Both the position numbers and the translations under genes were made by a program. Shown here piece after piece: positions 1 through 7,468 of a stretch of DNA of 64,000 nucleotides; the first letter of the stretch is position 1, and each line of letters starts with the position of its first letter. Source of the stretch: Arthrobacter sp. Soil763. Lineage in GTDB: Bacteria; Actinomycetota; Actinomycetes; Actinomycetales; Micrococcaceae. Location of the stretch: assembly GCF_001428365.1 (NCBI RefSeq), contig NZ_LMSH01000007.1:5168-69167 (forward strand), given 5' to 3'. Under the pieces are notes generated by a model. It was not told where the DNA came from, did no database searches, and saw only the letters and a list, made by a program, of their open reading frames with translations.

Positions 1-2067
1 GCGTCGCAGACCTCACGGACGTCGGCGTCGTACACCCCGTGCGTGGACGGGTAGGTGATCATGATCGCCGAGAGGGCGTCCTTGTGCTGCTCGATCTTGG
101 CCTGCAGGTCGGCGTGGTCGATCGTGCCGTCGGCGGCGGTGGCCACGACGACGACCTTCATGCCGGCCAGGACCGCGGAGGCGGCGTTGGTGCCGTGCGC
201 GGAGGCCGGGATCAGGCAGATGTTGCGCTGCTCGTCGCCGCGGGAGAGGTGGTAGCCGCGGATCGCGAGGAGTCCGGCGAGCTCACCCTGGGAGCCGGCG
301 TTCGGCTGGATGGAGACCTGGTCGTAGCCGGTGATCTCGGTCAGGTCAGCTTCCAGGCCCTCGATCAGCTCGCGCCAGCCGGCGGTCTGCGATTCCGGGG
401 CGAAGGGGTGGATGGAGGCGAACTCGGGCCAGGAGATGGCTTCCATCTCGGCCGTGGCGTTCAGCTTCGGCGGTCTGCGATTCCGGGGCGAAGGGGTGGA
501 TGGAGGCGAACTCGGGCCAGGAGATGGCTTCCATCTCGGCCGTGGCGTTCAGCTTCATGGTGCAGGATCCGAGCGGGATCATGGTGCGGTCCAGGGCCAG
601 GTCACGGTCCGAGAGGCGGCGGATGTAACGCAGCAGCTGGGTCTCGGAGCGGTGGGTGTTGAAGACCGGGTGCTGGAGGTAGTCGGAGGTGCGTTCGACG
701 GCGGTGTCCAGGGCGAAGCCTTCAGAAGTGTCCGCGACGGTGGCACCGAAGGCGGCGGCGACGTCGGCGACGATAGCCGCCGTCGTGGCTTCATCGGCCG
801 AGATGCCGACAGTGTCGGCGTCGATGGCGCGCAGGTTGATGCCCTTGGCGTCGGCGGCGGCGATGATCTCGGCGGCCTTGCCCGGGACGGACACGGTTAC
901 GGTGTCGAAGAACGAGGTGTGCAGGACCTCCAGGCCGGCTGCTTTGAGCGAGGCGGCAATGGTCCGGGCGTGGCCGTGGACGGTCTCGGCGATGGCCTTC
1001 AGGCCGTCCGGGCCGTGGTAGACGGCGTAGAAGGAAGCCACGATCGCCAGCAGCGCCTGGGCGGTGCAGATGTTGGAGGTGGCCTTCTCGCGGCGGATGT
1101 GCTGTTCGCGGGTCTGCAGCGCGAGCCGGTAGGCGGGGACGCCGGCGTTGTCCTTGGAGACGCCGACGAGGCGGCCGGGCATGGAGCGTTCCAGGCCCTT
1201 CTGGACGGCCATGTACGCGGCGTGCGGGCCGCCGAAGAACAGCGGGACGCCGAAGCGCTGGGCGGAGCCGACGGCGATGTCGGCCCCCTGTTCGCCCGGG
1301 GAAGTGATCAGGGTCAGGGAGAGCAGGTCCGCGGCGACGGTGACGAGCGCGCCGCGCTCCTTGGCCTCGGCGATGACGGCGGAGTGGTCGAAGACCCGGC
1401 CGGAGGCGCCGGGCTGCTGCAGCACGATGCCGTTGATGTCGCCGCCGGGCAGGCCCTGGGACAGGTCGGCGACCTCGACCTCGAAGCCGAGCGCCTCGGC
1501 GCGGCCCTTGACGATGGCGATGGTCTGCGGGAGGCAGTCGGCGTCGAGGACGGTTTTGCCGTCGTGGGCCGTTTTGTTCTTGTTGGCCCTCCGCATCATC
1601 AGCACGGCCTCGGCGACGGCGGTGGCTTCGTCCAGCAGCGAGGCGTTGGCGATGGGCAGGGCGGTCAGGTCCTGAACCATGGTCTGGAAGTTCAGCAGCG
1701 CCTCGAGCCGGCCCTGCGAGATTTCCGGCTGGTAGGGCGTGTAGGCGGTGTACCAGCCCGGGGCCTCGAGGATGTTGCGGCGGATCACGGCGGGCGTGAC
1801 GGTGTCGTAGTAGCCCTGGCCGATCATCTGCACGGCAGTCTTGTTCTTGGCGGCCAGCTTGCGCAGTTCGGCGAGCACTTCGACTTCGCTCAGGGCTGCG
1901 GCGAGCGCGAGGTCGGAGTCCTGCCGAATGTCCTTCGGCACGGCGGTGTCCACGAGCGCATCGACGGTGTCGTAGCCGACAGCCTTCAGCATGGTGTCGA
2001 TGTCGGTCTGGCGGCGGGCGCCGATGTGCCGGTCGACGAAGGACGTGGAGGCTGAGGTAACAGTCAC
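1..2067 (-). pseudogene. gcvP: Glycine dehydrogenase (decarboxylating), P-protein; frameshifted by an 88-bp tandem duplication and cut by the window edge
   Basis: P-protein of the glycine cleavage system, a PLP enzyme that decarboxylates glycine and passes the aminomethyl group to GcvH. The N-terminal half reads cleanly (SFVDRHIG near the start, later [12 protein letters not shown]). After FAPESQTA the frame is lost, because the bases at 380-467 are repeated at 468-555. The shift gives about 40 wrong residues and a stop at 346, for a product of about 573 residues, while the family is about 950. To the left of the duplication the old frame resumes with conserved GcvP sequence ([14 protein letters not shown]) up to base 1, so removing one copy restores the gene. 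I chose GTG at 2067 because GGAG lies 6 nt upstream; an in-frame ATG at 2079 is possible. The PLP-lysine half lies beyond the frameshift. Confidence 0.9.
380..556. repeat. 88-bp perfect tandem duplication inside gcvP
   Basis: The bases at 380-467 and 468-555 are identical, and the periodicity runs one further base. Eighty-eight is not a multiple of three, so the reading frame changes by one. The sequence on both sides is normal gcvP. It is either a true recent duplication or an assembly error. Confidence 0.95.
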
Positions 2068-2134
2068 AAGGAACTCCATAACTAAGGCGGCGCAGGGTAC
2101 GCCACATTGATTCGGGTTCCTCCCCGCTCTGTAT

Positions 2135-2332
2135 TGGACCTGAGAGTTTCCGCGCAGCCGCTTTCGCGAGGCTCCGCTTGCACCGTCGGTGAGCACAGCG
2201 CGCTACATGGCGCGCTTGCTGCTTTCCAGAGTTGCCTTGCCGCGGCGGTACATGGGCCTGAGAGATTCCTGGGGAGGGTTTGCTCCTACGGCGCCTGCGT
2301 GTACCTACTGGCAGGACTCTCCCGCCGCAGAT
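2135..2332 (-). promoter_or_regulatory. Tandem glycine riboswitch
   Basis: On the minus strand two successive aptamer-like domains precede gcvP. The first (about 2332-2250) begins GCGGGAGAGTCCTGCC and ends AATCTCTCAGGCCC. The second (about 2235-2138) begins near AACTCTGGAAAG and ends AAACTCTCAGGTCC. The GGAGAG...CTCTCAGG pattern and the GCCG/GGAGCAA internal pieces are those of the gcvT-type glycine riboswitch (Rfam RF00504). The two copies side by side suggest the classic tandem form. It would turn on gcvP when glycine is high. The second domain ends about 70 nt before the start codon. Confidence 0.88.
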
Positions 2333-2454
2333 CAGAGGCTATTCAATTACTCGTGACCACAGTCACAGCCTCCATTGTCCTATGCCGGAGGCGCGTCCGC
2401 AAACCCCATTTCTCCAGCGCGGCCTCTCCGCCCCCAGACCCCGCCGCCCCCTCC

Positions 2455-2665
2455 GACGCTCCCTCACTTCCGGCGCGGTTTTCCCCGACACTCCCTCACC
2501 TTCGGCGCGAATTTCCCCAACACTCCCTCACCTCCGGCGCTTTTTTCGAAACGCCCCCTCACAGGATGTGCGGGAGGGTCCCCGGAAGGGCACCGGATCT
2601 GCGGGAGCGCCCCGGAAGGGCACCAGACGTGATGGAGCGTCCGCCGAAAGCGCACCGGACCTGAG
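2455..2665. repeat. Array of about 32-bp repeats, four in one direction then four inverted
   Basis: Units of the form GACGCTCCCTCACCTCCGGC begin near 2455, 2487, 2519 and 2550. From about 2569 the complement appears in units such as GGAAGGGCACCGGA followed by TGCGGGAGCG, again about 31-32 bp apart. The two halves are arranged head to head around about 2565, so the transcript could fold back on itself. No protein is evident. Related units occur inside fliK and at the right end of the window. Confidence 0.8.
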
Positions 2666-2696
2666 GGAGGGTGCTGCGGGACGGGAGGGCGGAAGG

Positions 2697-3245
2697 TTAG
2701 TTGCGCAGGCGCTCGACGGCGGCGAGCAGGTCCTCGACGCCGCCGGCAAGTTCCGGAGCCGAGCCGCCGGGTCCGCGGTCGAGCATGGCGTTGAAGTAGA
2801 GCCCGTCCCCCATGTAGAGCACCGGCCGGGCCATGGCCGGTCCGACGTCGGCCGCCAGCAGCGCCAGCCAGCTCGCCTGAACCCCGGCCATCCGCCGCAG
2901 GGTTTCGGCGTGGGCGACTTCGGCCAGCCGGGTGGCGGCCACGAAGACACGGTCCAGCGGGGTATCCGCCCAGACCGAGGAGCGGATGAAGTAGGCCGCA
3001 GCCCCCTCGGGCGCGGCGGCCATGGCGGCGAGGTCTTCGGCCAGGAGGCGGTCGAGGCGCTCCAGGAGCACCGCGATCATCGCTTCCTTGTTCGGGAAGT
3101 GGTAGAGCAGGCCGCCCTTGGAAACCCCGGCGCGGGCGGCCACGGCATCCAGCGTCGCGGCCCGCTCCCCCTCGGCAATGAGCAGCGCTTCGAAAGCATC
3201 GAGGATCGCCTCGCGGGCTACCGGTTTTCTGGCCATGGCTTCCAT
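2697..3245 (-). CDS. TetR-family transcriptional repressor
   Basis: About 182 residues. The N-terminal helix-turn-helix is clear (TLDAVAARAGVSKGGLLYHFPNKEAM, given here in part: VAARAGVSKGGLLYHF). The C-terminal ligand-binding part is helical and divergent. It is divergent from an MFS efflux gene, with a 28-bp palindrome between them, so it very likely represses that pump and itself until a drug or toxic ligand binds. Start choice is uncertain: ATGs at 3248, 3245 and 3236 are in frame. An AGAAGG lies 4 nt before 3245, while the recognisable protein begins MARKP at 3236. The ligand cannot be read from the sequence. Confidence 0.88.
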   Translation of the reverse strand: MEAMARKPVAREAILDAFEALLIAEGERAATLDAVAARAGVSKGGLLYHFPNKEAMIAVLLERLDRLLAEDLAAMAAAPEGAAAYFIRSSVWADTPLDRVFVAATRLAEVAHAETLRRMAGVQASWLALLAADVGPAMARPVLYMGDGLYFNAMLDRGPGGSAPELAGGVEDLLAAVERLRN

Positions 3246-3270
3246 CATGCCTTCTCACGGGCGAACTTCT

Positions 3271-3298
3271 TAACTGTACCGTCCAGACGGTACAGTTA
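3271..3298. promoter_or_regulatory. Palindromic operator between tetR and the MFS gene
   Basis: Thirteen-base arms TAACTGTACCGTC and its exact complement are separated by CA. The site overlaps the predicted rightward -10 (TACAGT, 3291-3296), so a bound TetR dimer would block polymerase. Confidence 0.88.
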
Positions 3299-3302
3299 TT
3301 TT

Positions 3303-4868
3303 ATGCGCAGCGCACCCCAGACCTCGCCCCTCCGGTCCGCCAGCCCTCCCCGGGCACCATGGCGTGACTGGCTGGCGCTCTCGCTGCTGATGTTTCCGGT
3401 ACTCCTCGTCGCGGTGGACAACACCGCGCTAACGTTCGCACTCCCGGCCATCGCCAGCAGCCTGGACGCCACCGGAGTGCAGCTGCTGTGGATCGTGGAC
3501 GCCTACCCGCTGGTGTTGGCCGGGCTGCTGGTGGCGATGGGCAGCCTGGGCGACCGGATTGGTCGGCGCCGGCTGCTCTTTATCGGCAGCACCGGTTTCG
3601 CCGCCGTCTCGGCCGTGACGGCGTTCGCCCCGGCAGCCGAATGGCTGATTGCCGGCCGGGCGGGGCTGGGCTTCTTCGGAGCCATGCTGATGCCTTCAAC
3701 CCTCTCCCTGATCCGGAACATCTTTCCCCAGCCCAACCGGCGGCGGCTCGCGGTGGCTATCTGGGCGGCGGGCTTCTCCGGCGGCGCCGCCCTGGGCCCG
3801 ATCTTCGGCGGCTGGCTCGTGGAACACTTTTGGTGGGGCGCGGTCCTGCTGGTGGCCGTGCCGATCATCCTGCCGCTGCTGGTCCTGGGCCCCACGCTGA
3901 TCCCGGAGTCGCGGGACCCGAACCCCGGCAGGGTGGATGCGCCCAGCATCGCCCTGTCCCTGCTGGCCATGATTCCTGCGGTCTACGGCATCAAGCTGTT
4001 CGCCACCCACGGCGTGGCACCGGAGCCGCTGGCTGCCCTGGCGGCAGGCCTGGCAGCGGGATACGCCTTCGTCCGCCGCCAGCGGGCGCTGGCCGCCTCG
4101 GCTTCCGCCACTCCCCTACTGGACCTGGGCCTGTTCGCCAACCCCGTATTCAGCACCGCCATTACGGCCAACGTCCTGGCCCTGTTCTCCTACAACGGCT
4201 TCATCCTGTTCCTCGCCCAGCACCTGCAACTGCTTGAGGGACAGAGCCCCTCGGAGTCCGGACTGGCAATGGTTCCGGCCCTGGTTGCCACCGTCGTCGC
4301 CGGCCTGCTCGTGGTGCCGCTGGTACGCCGGGTCCGCCCCGGGTTCGTCGTGGCGGGCGGCCTGCTCCTGAGCGCGGCCGGCTATGCCGTCGTAGCGCTG
4401 GGCGACCACAGCGGCGGCCCAGGCCTGCTGCTGGGCGCCCTGCTGGTGCTATGCCTGGGCGTCGGCGCGGCCGAGACGATCTCCAACGACCTGATCCTGG
4501 GCGCGGCGCCGGCGGCGAAATCCGGCGCAGCCTCCGCCATCTCGGAAACGGGCTACGAGGTCGGCTCGCTGCTCGGCACCGCGATCCTGGGTTCGATCCT
4601 GACCGCGTCCTATCAGCGCAACCTGCAGCTTCCCGCCGGACTGGCCGGAGCGCCGTCGAACGCCACAGCCCAGGCCGGCGAAACCCTCGCGGGCGCCTCC
4701 GAACTGGCCCAGGCCCTGCCGGCCCCGCTGGCAGAGGCGGTGATGACCGCCGCCCGGGCCGCTTTCGACTCGGGCGTCCACATCACCGCCGCGATCGCAT
4801 TCGCCCTGATGGCCGGCGCCGCGGTGCTGGCCGGCGTCGTCCTGCGAAAGGTGCCGACGGCGGCCTGA
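3303..4868 (+). CDS. MFS drug:proton antiporter of the 14-helix (DHA2/EmrB-QacA) family
   Basis: 521 residues with many hydrophobic segments, a first-helix motif VAVDNTALTFALPAI and the loop 2-3 signature GSLGDRIGRRRLL, typical of SmvA/QacA-like multidrug exporters in the cytoplasmic membrane. It is controlled by the divergent TetR gene. The ATG is only 4 nt after the operator and about 7 nt after TACAGT, so the mRNA is probably leaderless; no Shine-Dalgarno is present and there is no later good start before the first membrane helix. Substrates cannot be told from sequence; quaternary amines or dyes are usual for the family. Confidence 0.88.
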   Translation: MRSAPQTSPLRSASPPRAPWRDWLALSLLMFPVLLVAVDNTALTFALPAIASSLDATGVQLLWIVDAYPLVLAGLLVAMGSLGDRIGRRRLLFIGSTGFAAVSAVTAFAPAAEWLIAGRAGLGFFGAMLMPSTLSLIRNIFPQPNRRRLAVAIWAAGFSGGAALGPIFGGWLVEHFWWGAVLLVAVPIILPLLVLGPTLIPESRDPNPGRVDAPSIALSLLAMIPAVYGIKLFATHGVAPEPLAALAAGLAAGYAFVRRQRALAASASATPLLDLGLFANPVFSTAITANVLALFSYNGFILFLAQHLQLLEGQSPSESGLAMVPALVATVVAGLLVVPLVRRVRPGFVVAGGLLLSAAGYAVVALGDHSGGPGLLLGALLVLCLGVGAAETISNDLILGAAPAAKSGAASAISETGYEVGSLLGTAILGSILTASYQRNLQLPAGLAGAPSNATAQAGETLAGASELAQALPAPLAEAVMTAARAAFDSGVHITAAIAFALMAGAAVLAGVVLRKVPTAA

Positions 4869-4934
4869 CCTACCGGCTGGGTCCCCGCCAGGCCGGGAAT
4901 CCCAGCCACCCGAAGCCGTCGAGGGTTAAACGGC

Positions 4935-4972
4935 AAACGTCCGGCGCCGGGAAATCCTGGCGCCGGACGTTT
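4935..4972. terminator. Hairpin terminator between convergent MFS and dps genes
   Basis: A 14-bp perfect stem (AAACGTCCGGCGCC and complement) around a 10-nt loop, with A-rich and T-rich ends on both sides, so it can act in both directions. Confidence 0.8.
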
Positions 4973-4985
4973 GGAAGAGGTACTG

Positions 4986-5468
4986 CTACTTCTTGGGCTC
5001 CGCGGTGGTGACGGAGGCCGAGGCGCGCATGGTTTCGGCGTTGACCATCCAGGCGTACTGCTCAAACTTGGCGATGAACGCGTGCAGCAGGTCGGCCGTG
5101 GTGGGATCTTCCTCGTCCACCTCGTCGTGCACCTTGCGCATGGTGCCGACGGCGGCCTCCAGGGCGGCGACGATCTTGTCGATGGCGTCCTTGGTGTTGA
5201 TCAGGCCGGTGGGGAATTCGGCGAGTGCCGTGGTCTTGGAAACCGTGGAGCTGCGGCCGTCAGGCAGGGCGTGCAGGGCGCGCATGCGCTCGGCCATCTC
5301 GTCGGCGAAACCTCGGGCGGCCTCGATGATCTCGTCAAGCTGCAGGTGCAGGTCGCGGAAGTTAGTGCCCACGATGTTCCAGTGCGCCTGCTTGCCCTGA
5401 ACGTGGAGTTCGATCAGGTCCACGAGAACGGCCTGCATGTTGCTCGCCAGGGTAGGTGATGCTTTCAT
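4986..5468 (-). CDS. dps: Dps-family ferritin-like DNA-protection protein
   Basis: 160 residues, the usual size for Dps, a dodecameric cytoplasmic protein that oxidises and stores iron and shields DNA under oxidative or starvation stress. The inter-subunit ferroxidase residues are visible in GKQAHWNIVG, followed by the DLHLQLDEIIEAARGFADEM stretch with Asp and Glu ligands. AAGGAGG lies just before the ATG. It is a single gene convergent with the MFS pump, with about 130 bp between it and the sigma gene. The C-terminal tail is short (AEPKK), so strong DNA binding through a tail is uncertain. Confidence 0.93.
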   Translation of the reverse strand: MKASPTLASNMQAVLVDLIELHVQGKQAHWNIVGTNFRDLHLQLDEIIEAARGFADEMAERMRALHALPDGRSSTVSKTTALAEFPTGLINTKDAIDKIVAALEAAVGTMRKVHDEVDEEDPTTADLLHAFIAKFEQYAWMVNAETMRASASVTTAEPKK

Positions 5469-5568
5469 GAATCCTCCTTGATAGGAACGTCTGGATGGGC
5501 GTTATGCCTCAGACGCTACCCCAGGGAGGAGGCGGCGGGCGACGGTCCGGTGCGAATTTCACGATCAG

Positions 5569-5590
5569 CTTACTAAGCGAGCTTACTAAG
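5569..5590. repeat. Two tandem CTTACTAAG palindromic 9-mers
   Basis: CTTACTAAG occurs at 5569-5577 and 5582-5590, one helical turn-like 13 bp apart, about 100 bp upstream of dps and just past the sigma-factor stop. Paired short palindromes like these suit a dimeric regulator on the dps promoter, but no regulator can be named. Confidence 0.4.
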
Positions 5591-5602
5591 CAGCCGTGAC
5601 AC

Positions 5603-6421
5603 CTAAACAGCCTGGTTCAGCACCGGTCCTTGCGGGAAGATGGCCCGGGTGATGCCGCCGGCCGTAGCCTGCGACAACTGGGCGAGGTAATCGTTGCGTC
5701 GGCGCGGGGTAATCCGCGACTGCGGCTCAAAGCCCTGGTCCGGGTCGTCCGCGTAATGGGCCGTGAGCCCGTCGCGCATCAACCGGATGGCCTCCGCGCG
5801 TTGCTGCGACACGGCGGCGTGCGTGGAGCCCAGTTCCGCGGCGAGGTCCTTAACGGTCCGGTCACCAAAGTAGATTTCTTCGACGACGTAGCGCATCCGC
5901 TCCGGCAGGGATTTCACAGCCGCCCGGAGGTACTGCAGGCGCTCGTCGGCGAGGACCGAGCTTTCCGGCGACAGCGTTTCGGCGGCCAGCGTGTCGACGA
6001 CGGCGTCGTCCAGGGGGGTGAGGGTGCGGGAGGCGTCCGCGAGGGCAGCTTCGACGACGCTTTGCTGGACGCCCAGCGCCGAGGCGATCTCCTCCACGGA
6101 CGGCGTGCGGCCGAGTGCGGCCGCCAGGGTTTCCTGCACCGACATGGTCTCTTTGATCCGCCGTCGGGCCGAGCGCGTGGCCCAGTCACTGGCGCGCATC
6201 TCGTCGGCGAAGGCACCGAGGATGCGGCGGCGGGCGAAGGCGCCGAAGGGCACGCCGAGGCCGGGATCAAAGGAGTCGGCCGAGGTAATCAGGGCCACGG
6301 CGCCAGCCGACGCCAGATCATCGCGCGAGAGGTGGGACGCCTTCGAGCACAATTCTGAGACGAGGTAGCCGACCAGCGGAAGATGCTGGATGACCATCTC
6401 GTTGCGTTCCACGCGATTCAA
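5603..6421 (-). CDS. fliA: Flagellar-type sigma factor (sigma-28, FliA/WhiG family)
   Basis: 272 residues. Region 2 begins near residue 5 (ERNEMVIQHLPLVGYLV) and includes the core-binding and -10 recognition helices (GVPFGAFARRRILGAFADEMR). Region 3 lies around 100-130 (LGRTPSVEEIASALGV), and region 4 around 167-215 (LPERMRYVVEEIYFGDRTVKDLAAELG, with the helix-turn-helix STHAAVSQQRAEA). Region 1 is absent, as in sigma-28. Four sigma-28-like promoters in this island make it the likely flagellar sigma. The start is TTG with GGGGGGA upstream. A C-terminal extension of about 50 residues after region 4 is unusual. No anti-sigma FlgM gene is seen in the window. Confidence 0.85.
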   Translation of the reverse strand: MNRVERNEMVIQHLPLVGYLVSELCSKASHLSRDDLASAGAVALITSADSFDPGLGVPFGAFARRRILGAFADEMRASDWATRSARRRIKETMSVQETLAAALGRTPSVEEIASALGVQQSVVEAALADASRTLTPLDDAVVDTLAAETLSPESSVLADERLQYLRAAVKSLPERMRYVVEEIYFGDRTVKDLAAELGSTHAAVSQQRAEAIRLMRDGLTAHYADDPDQGFEPQSRITPRRRNDYLAQLSQATAGGITRAIFPQGPVLNQAV

Positions 6422-6648
6422 TAGTGTTGTCCCCCCATGAGACCGGATCAGGAGTTTTAAAACCCTGAGAGCCGCACCCTCAAACGGTCCCGCACTCCCC
6501 CCATGGGAGGCGGTGTTCGAAGCCCGGGCGCAGCACCCAGAACGAAACCTATCACCTGATCCGGAATCTGCGTGTACCCTCAGGGAAAAGCTTGGCGGAA
6601 AATGCGGAAAGCCGTAATTTGGCCGGGATGACGGGGGAAATTGGGCCC

Positions 6649-7164
6649 ATGGGTGCAGGGGATCTTTCGGCGGCGCTGTGGCAGGAACGCCGGCAGCTCG
6701 AGCTGCTGCTGTTCCGGCTGGAAACCCAGCGCCTTCACCTCACCGCCGGCAACATCGAATGGTTGTCCTTTACCGCCTCGGAGGTGGAGTCCGTCCTGGA
6801 CCGGCTGCGCTTCGAGGCGCTGGCCAGAAACGTCGAATCGGCGGCGGTTGCGGCCGAGTGGGGGCTGCCGGCGCAGGCGACTCTGATCGAATTGATCGCC
6901 GCGGCACCGCCGGGCGCCTGGCCGGATGTCCTGCGGGACCACCTCGAGGGACTGCGTGCCCTGCTCATCCGGCTCGAGGACGCTGCTGCGGCCAGCGAGC
7001 GCATGATCCTGGGACTGGAGCTGCCGGCCGGCACGGGCGACCCGGCCGCGATGGTCGAGCAGCTGACGATGGCCGGGAACGTCGAACGCGCCCTGTCCAT
7101 CACGCGCCGCGCAGCGCAGCCGTTGTTGATGCAGTACCTGGGCGACGACGCGAACTCGCACTGA
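6649..7164 (+). CDS. FlgN-like flagellar export chaperone, first copy
   Basis: About 171 helical residues. It is clearly a paralogue of the gene at 31754: both start M...LSA-LW-ER--L, then have LTAG near residue 30, WGLP near residue 70 and APxGAW near residue 85. FlgN binds the hook-filament junction proteins FlgK and FlgL and keeps them export-ready. This copy stands alone, divergent from the sigma gene and convergent with csrA, without flgK beside it, so its client may differ. The upstream frame stays open to a TTG at 6592, but similarity between the copies begins at ATG 6649. The region 6422-6648 shows no gene and no convincing sigma-28 promoter. Confidence 0.65.
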   Translation: MGAGDLSAALWQERRQLELLLFRLETQRLHLTAGNIEWLSFTASEVESVLDRLRFEALARNVESAAVAAEWGLPAQATLIELIAAAPPGAWPDVLRDHLEGLRALLIRLEDAAAASERMILGLELPAGTGDPAAMVEQLTMAGNVERALSITRRAAQPLLMQYLGDDANSH

Positions 7165-7207
7165 TTGTCGATGCCGGCGGTGCCGTAGCCGGGACAGCCG
7201 GGCGGGG

Positions 7208-7459
7208 TCAGTCCCGGGCGGGCGGGGGCAGCAGCCCGCGCAGCGCATCCTCGGTGCCGGACCCGGCTTCCGCGCCGGCTTCGGCGGCCGCCAGGTTCGC
7301 GGCGGCGATCGCTTCGATGACTTCGCGCCGCTGGATCGGGACGCCGCGGGGCGCTTCGATGCCGATCCGGACACCGTCGCCGCGGCCTTCAAGAACAGTG
7401 ATGACGATGCCGTCGCCGATCATGATCTGTTCGCCCGGCTTGCGTGTAAGTACCAGCAT
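7208..7459 (-). CDS. csrA: Carbon storage regulator, translational repressor
   Basis: 83 residues beginning MLVLTRKPGEQIMIGDGIVITVLE, the CsrA/RsmA hallmark. The RNA-binding residues near the second edge strand (GVRIGIEAPRGVPIQRREV) are present, and an Ala-rich tail follows. CsrA dimers bind ANGGA motifs in mRNA leaders. In Firmicutes and Epsilonproteobacteria CsrA represses flagellin and is titrated by FliW; fliW is at 34579 here, and the flagellin leader has two suitable motifs. It is the last gene of the long leftward flagellar unit, 9 bp after the FlhF-like gene. Confidence 0.95.
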   Translation of the reverse strand: MLVLTRKPGEQIMIGDGIVITVLEGRGDGVRIGIEAPRGVPIQRREVIEAIAAANLAAAEAGAEAGSGTEDALRGLLPPPARD

Positions 7460-7468
7460 TCTCTCAAT

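Noticed and set aside
331-2055. Long open frame of 574 codons on the plus strand across gcvP
   Set aside because: It is antisense to a clear gcvP, has Gly/Asp-rich composition typical of shadow frames in high-GC DNA, and has no family resemblance.
2455-2665. Possible CRISPR array
   Set aside because: The period is right (about 32 bp) but the whole unit is repeated with no unique spacers, half the units are inverted, and no cas gene is in the window.
2280-3302. N-terminal extension of the MFS protein to 862 residues
   Set aside because: It would read through the riboswitch, the repeat array and the tetR gene antisense. The transporter begins at ATG 3303.
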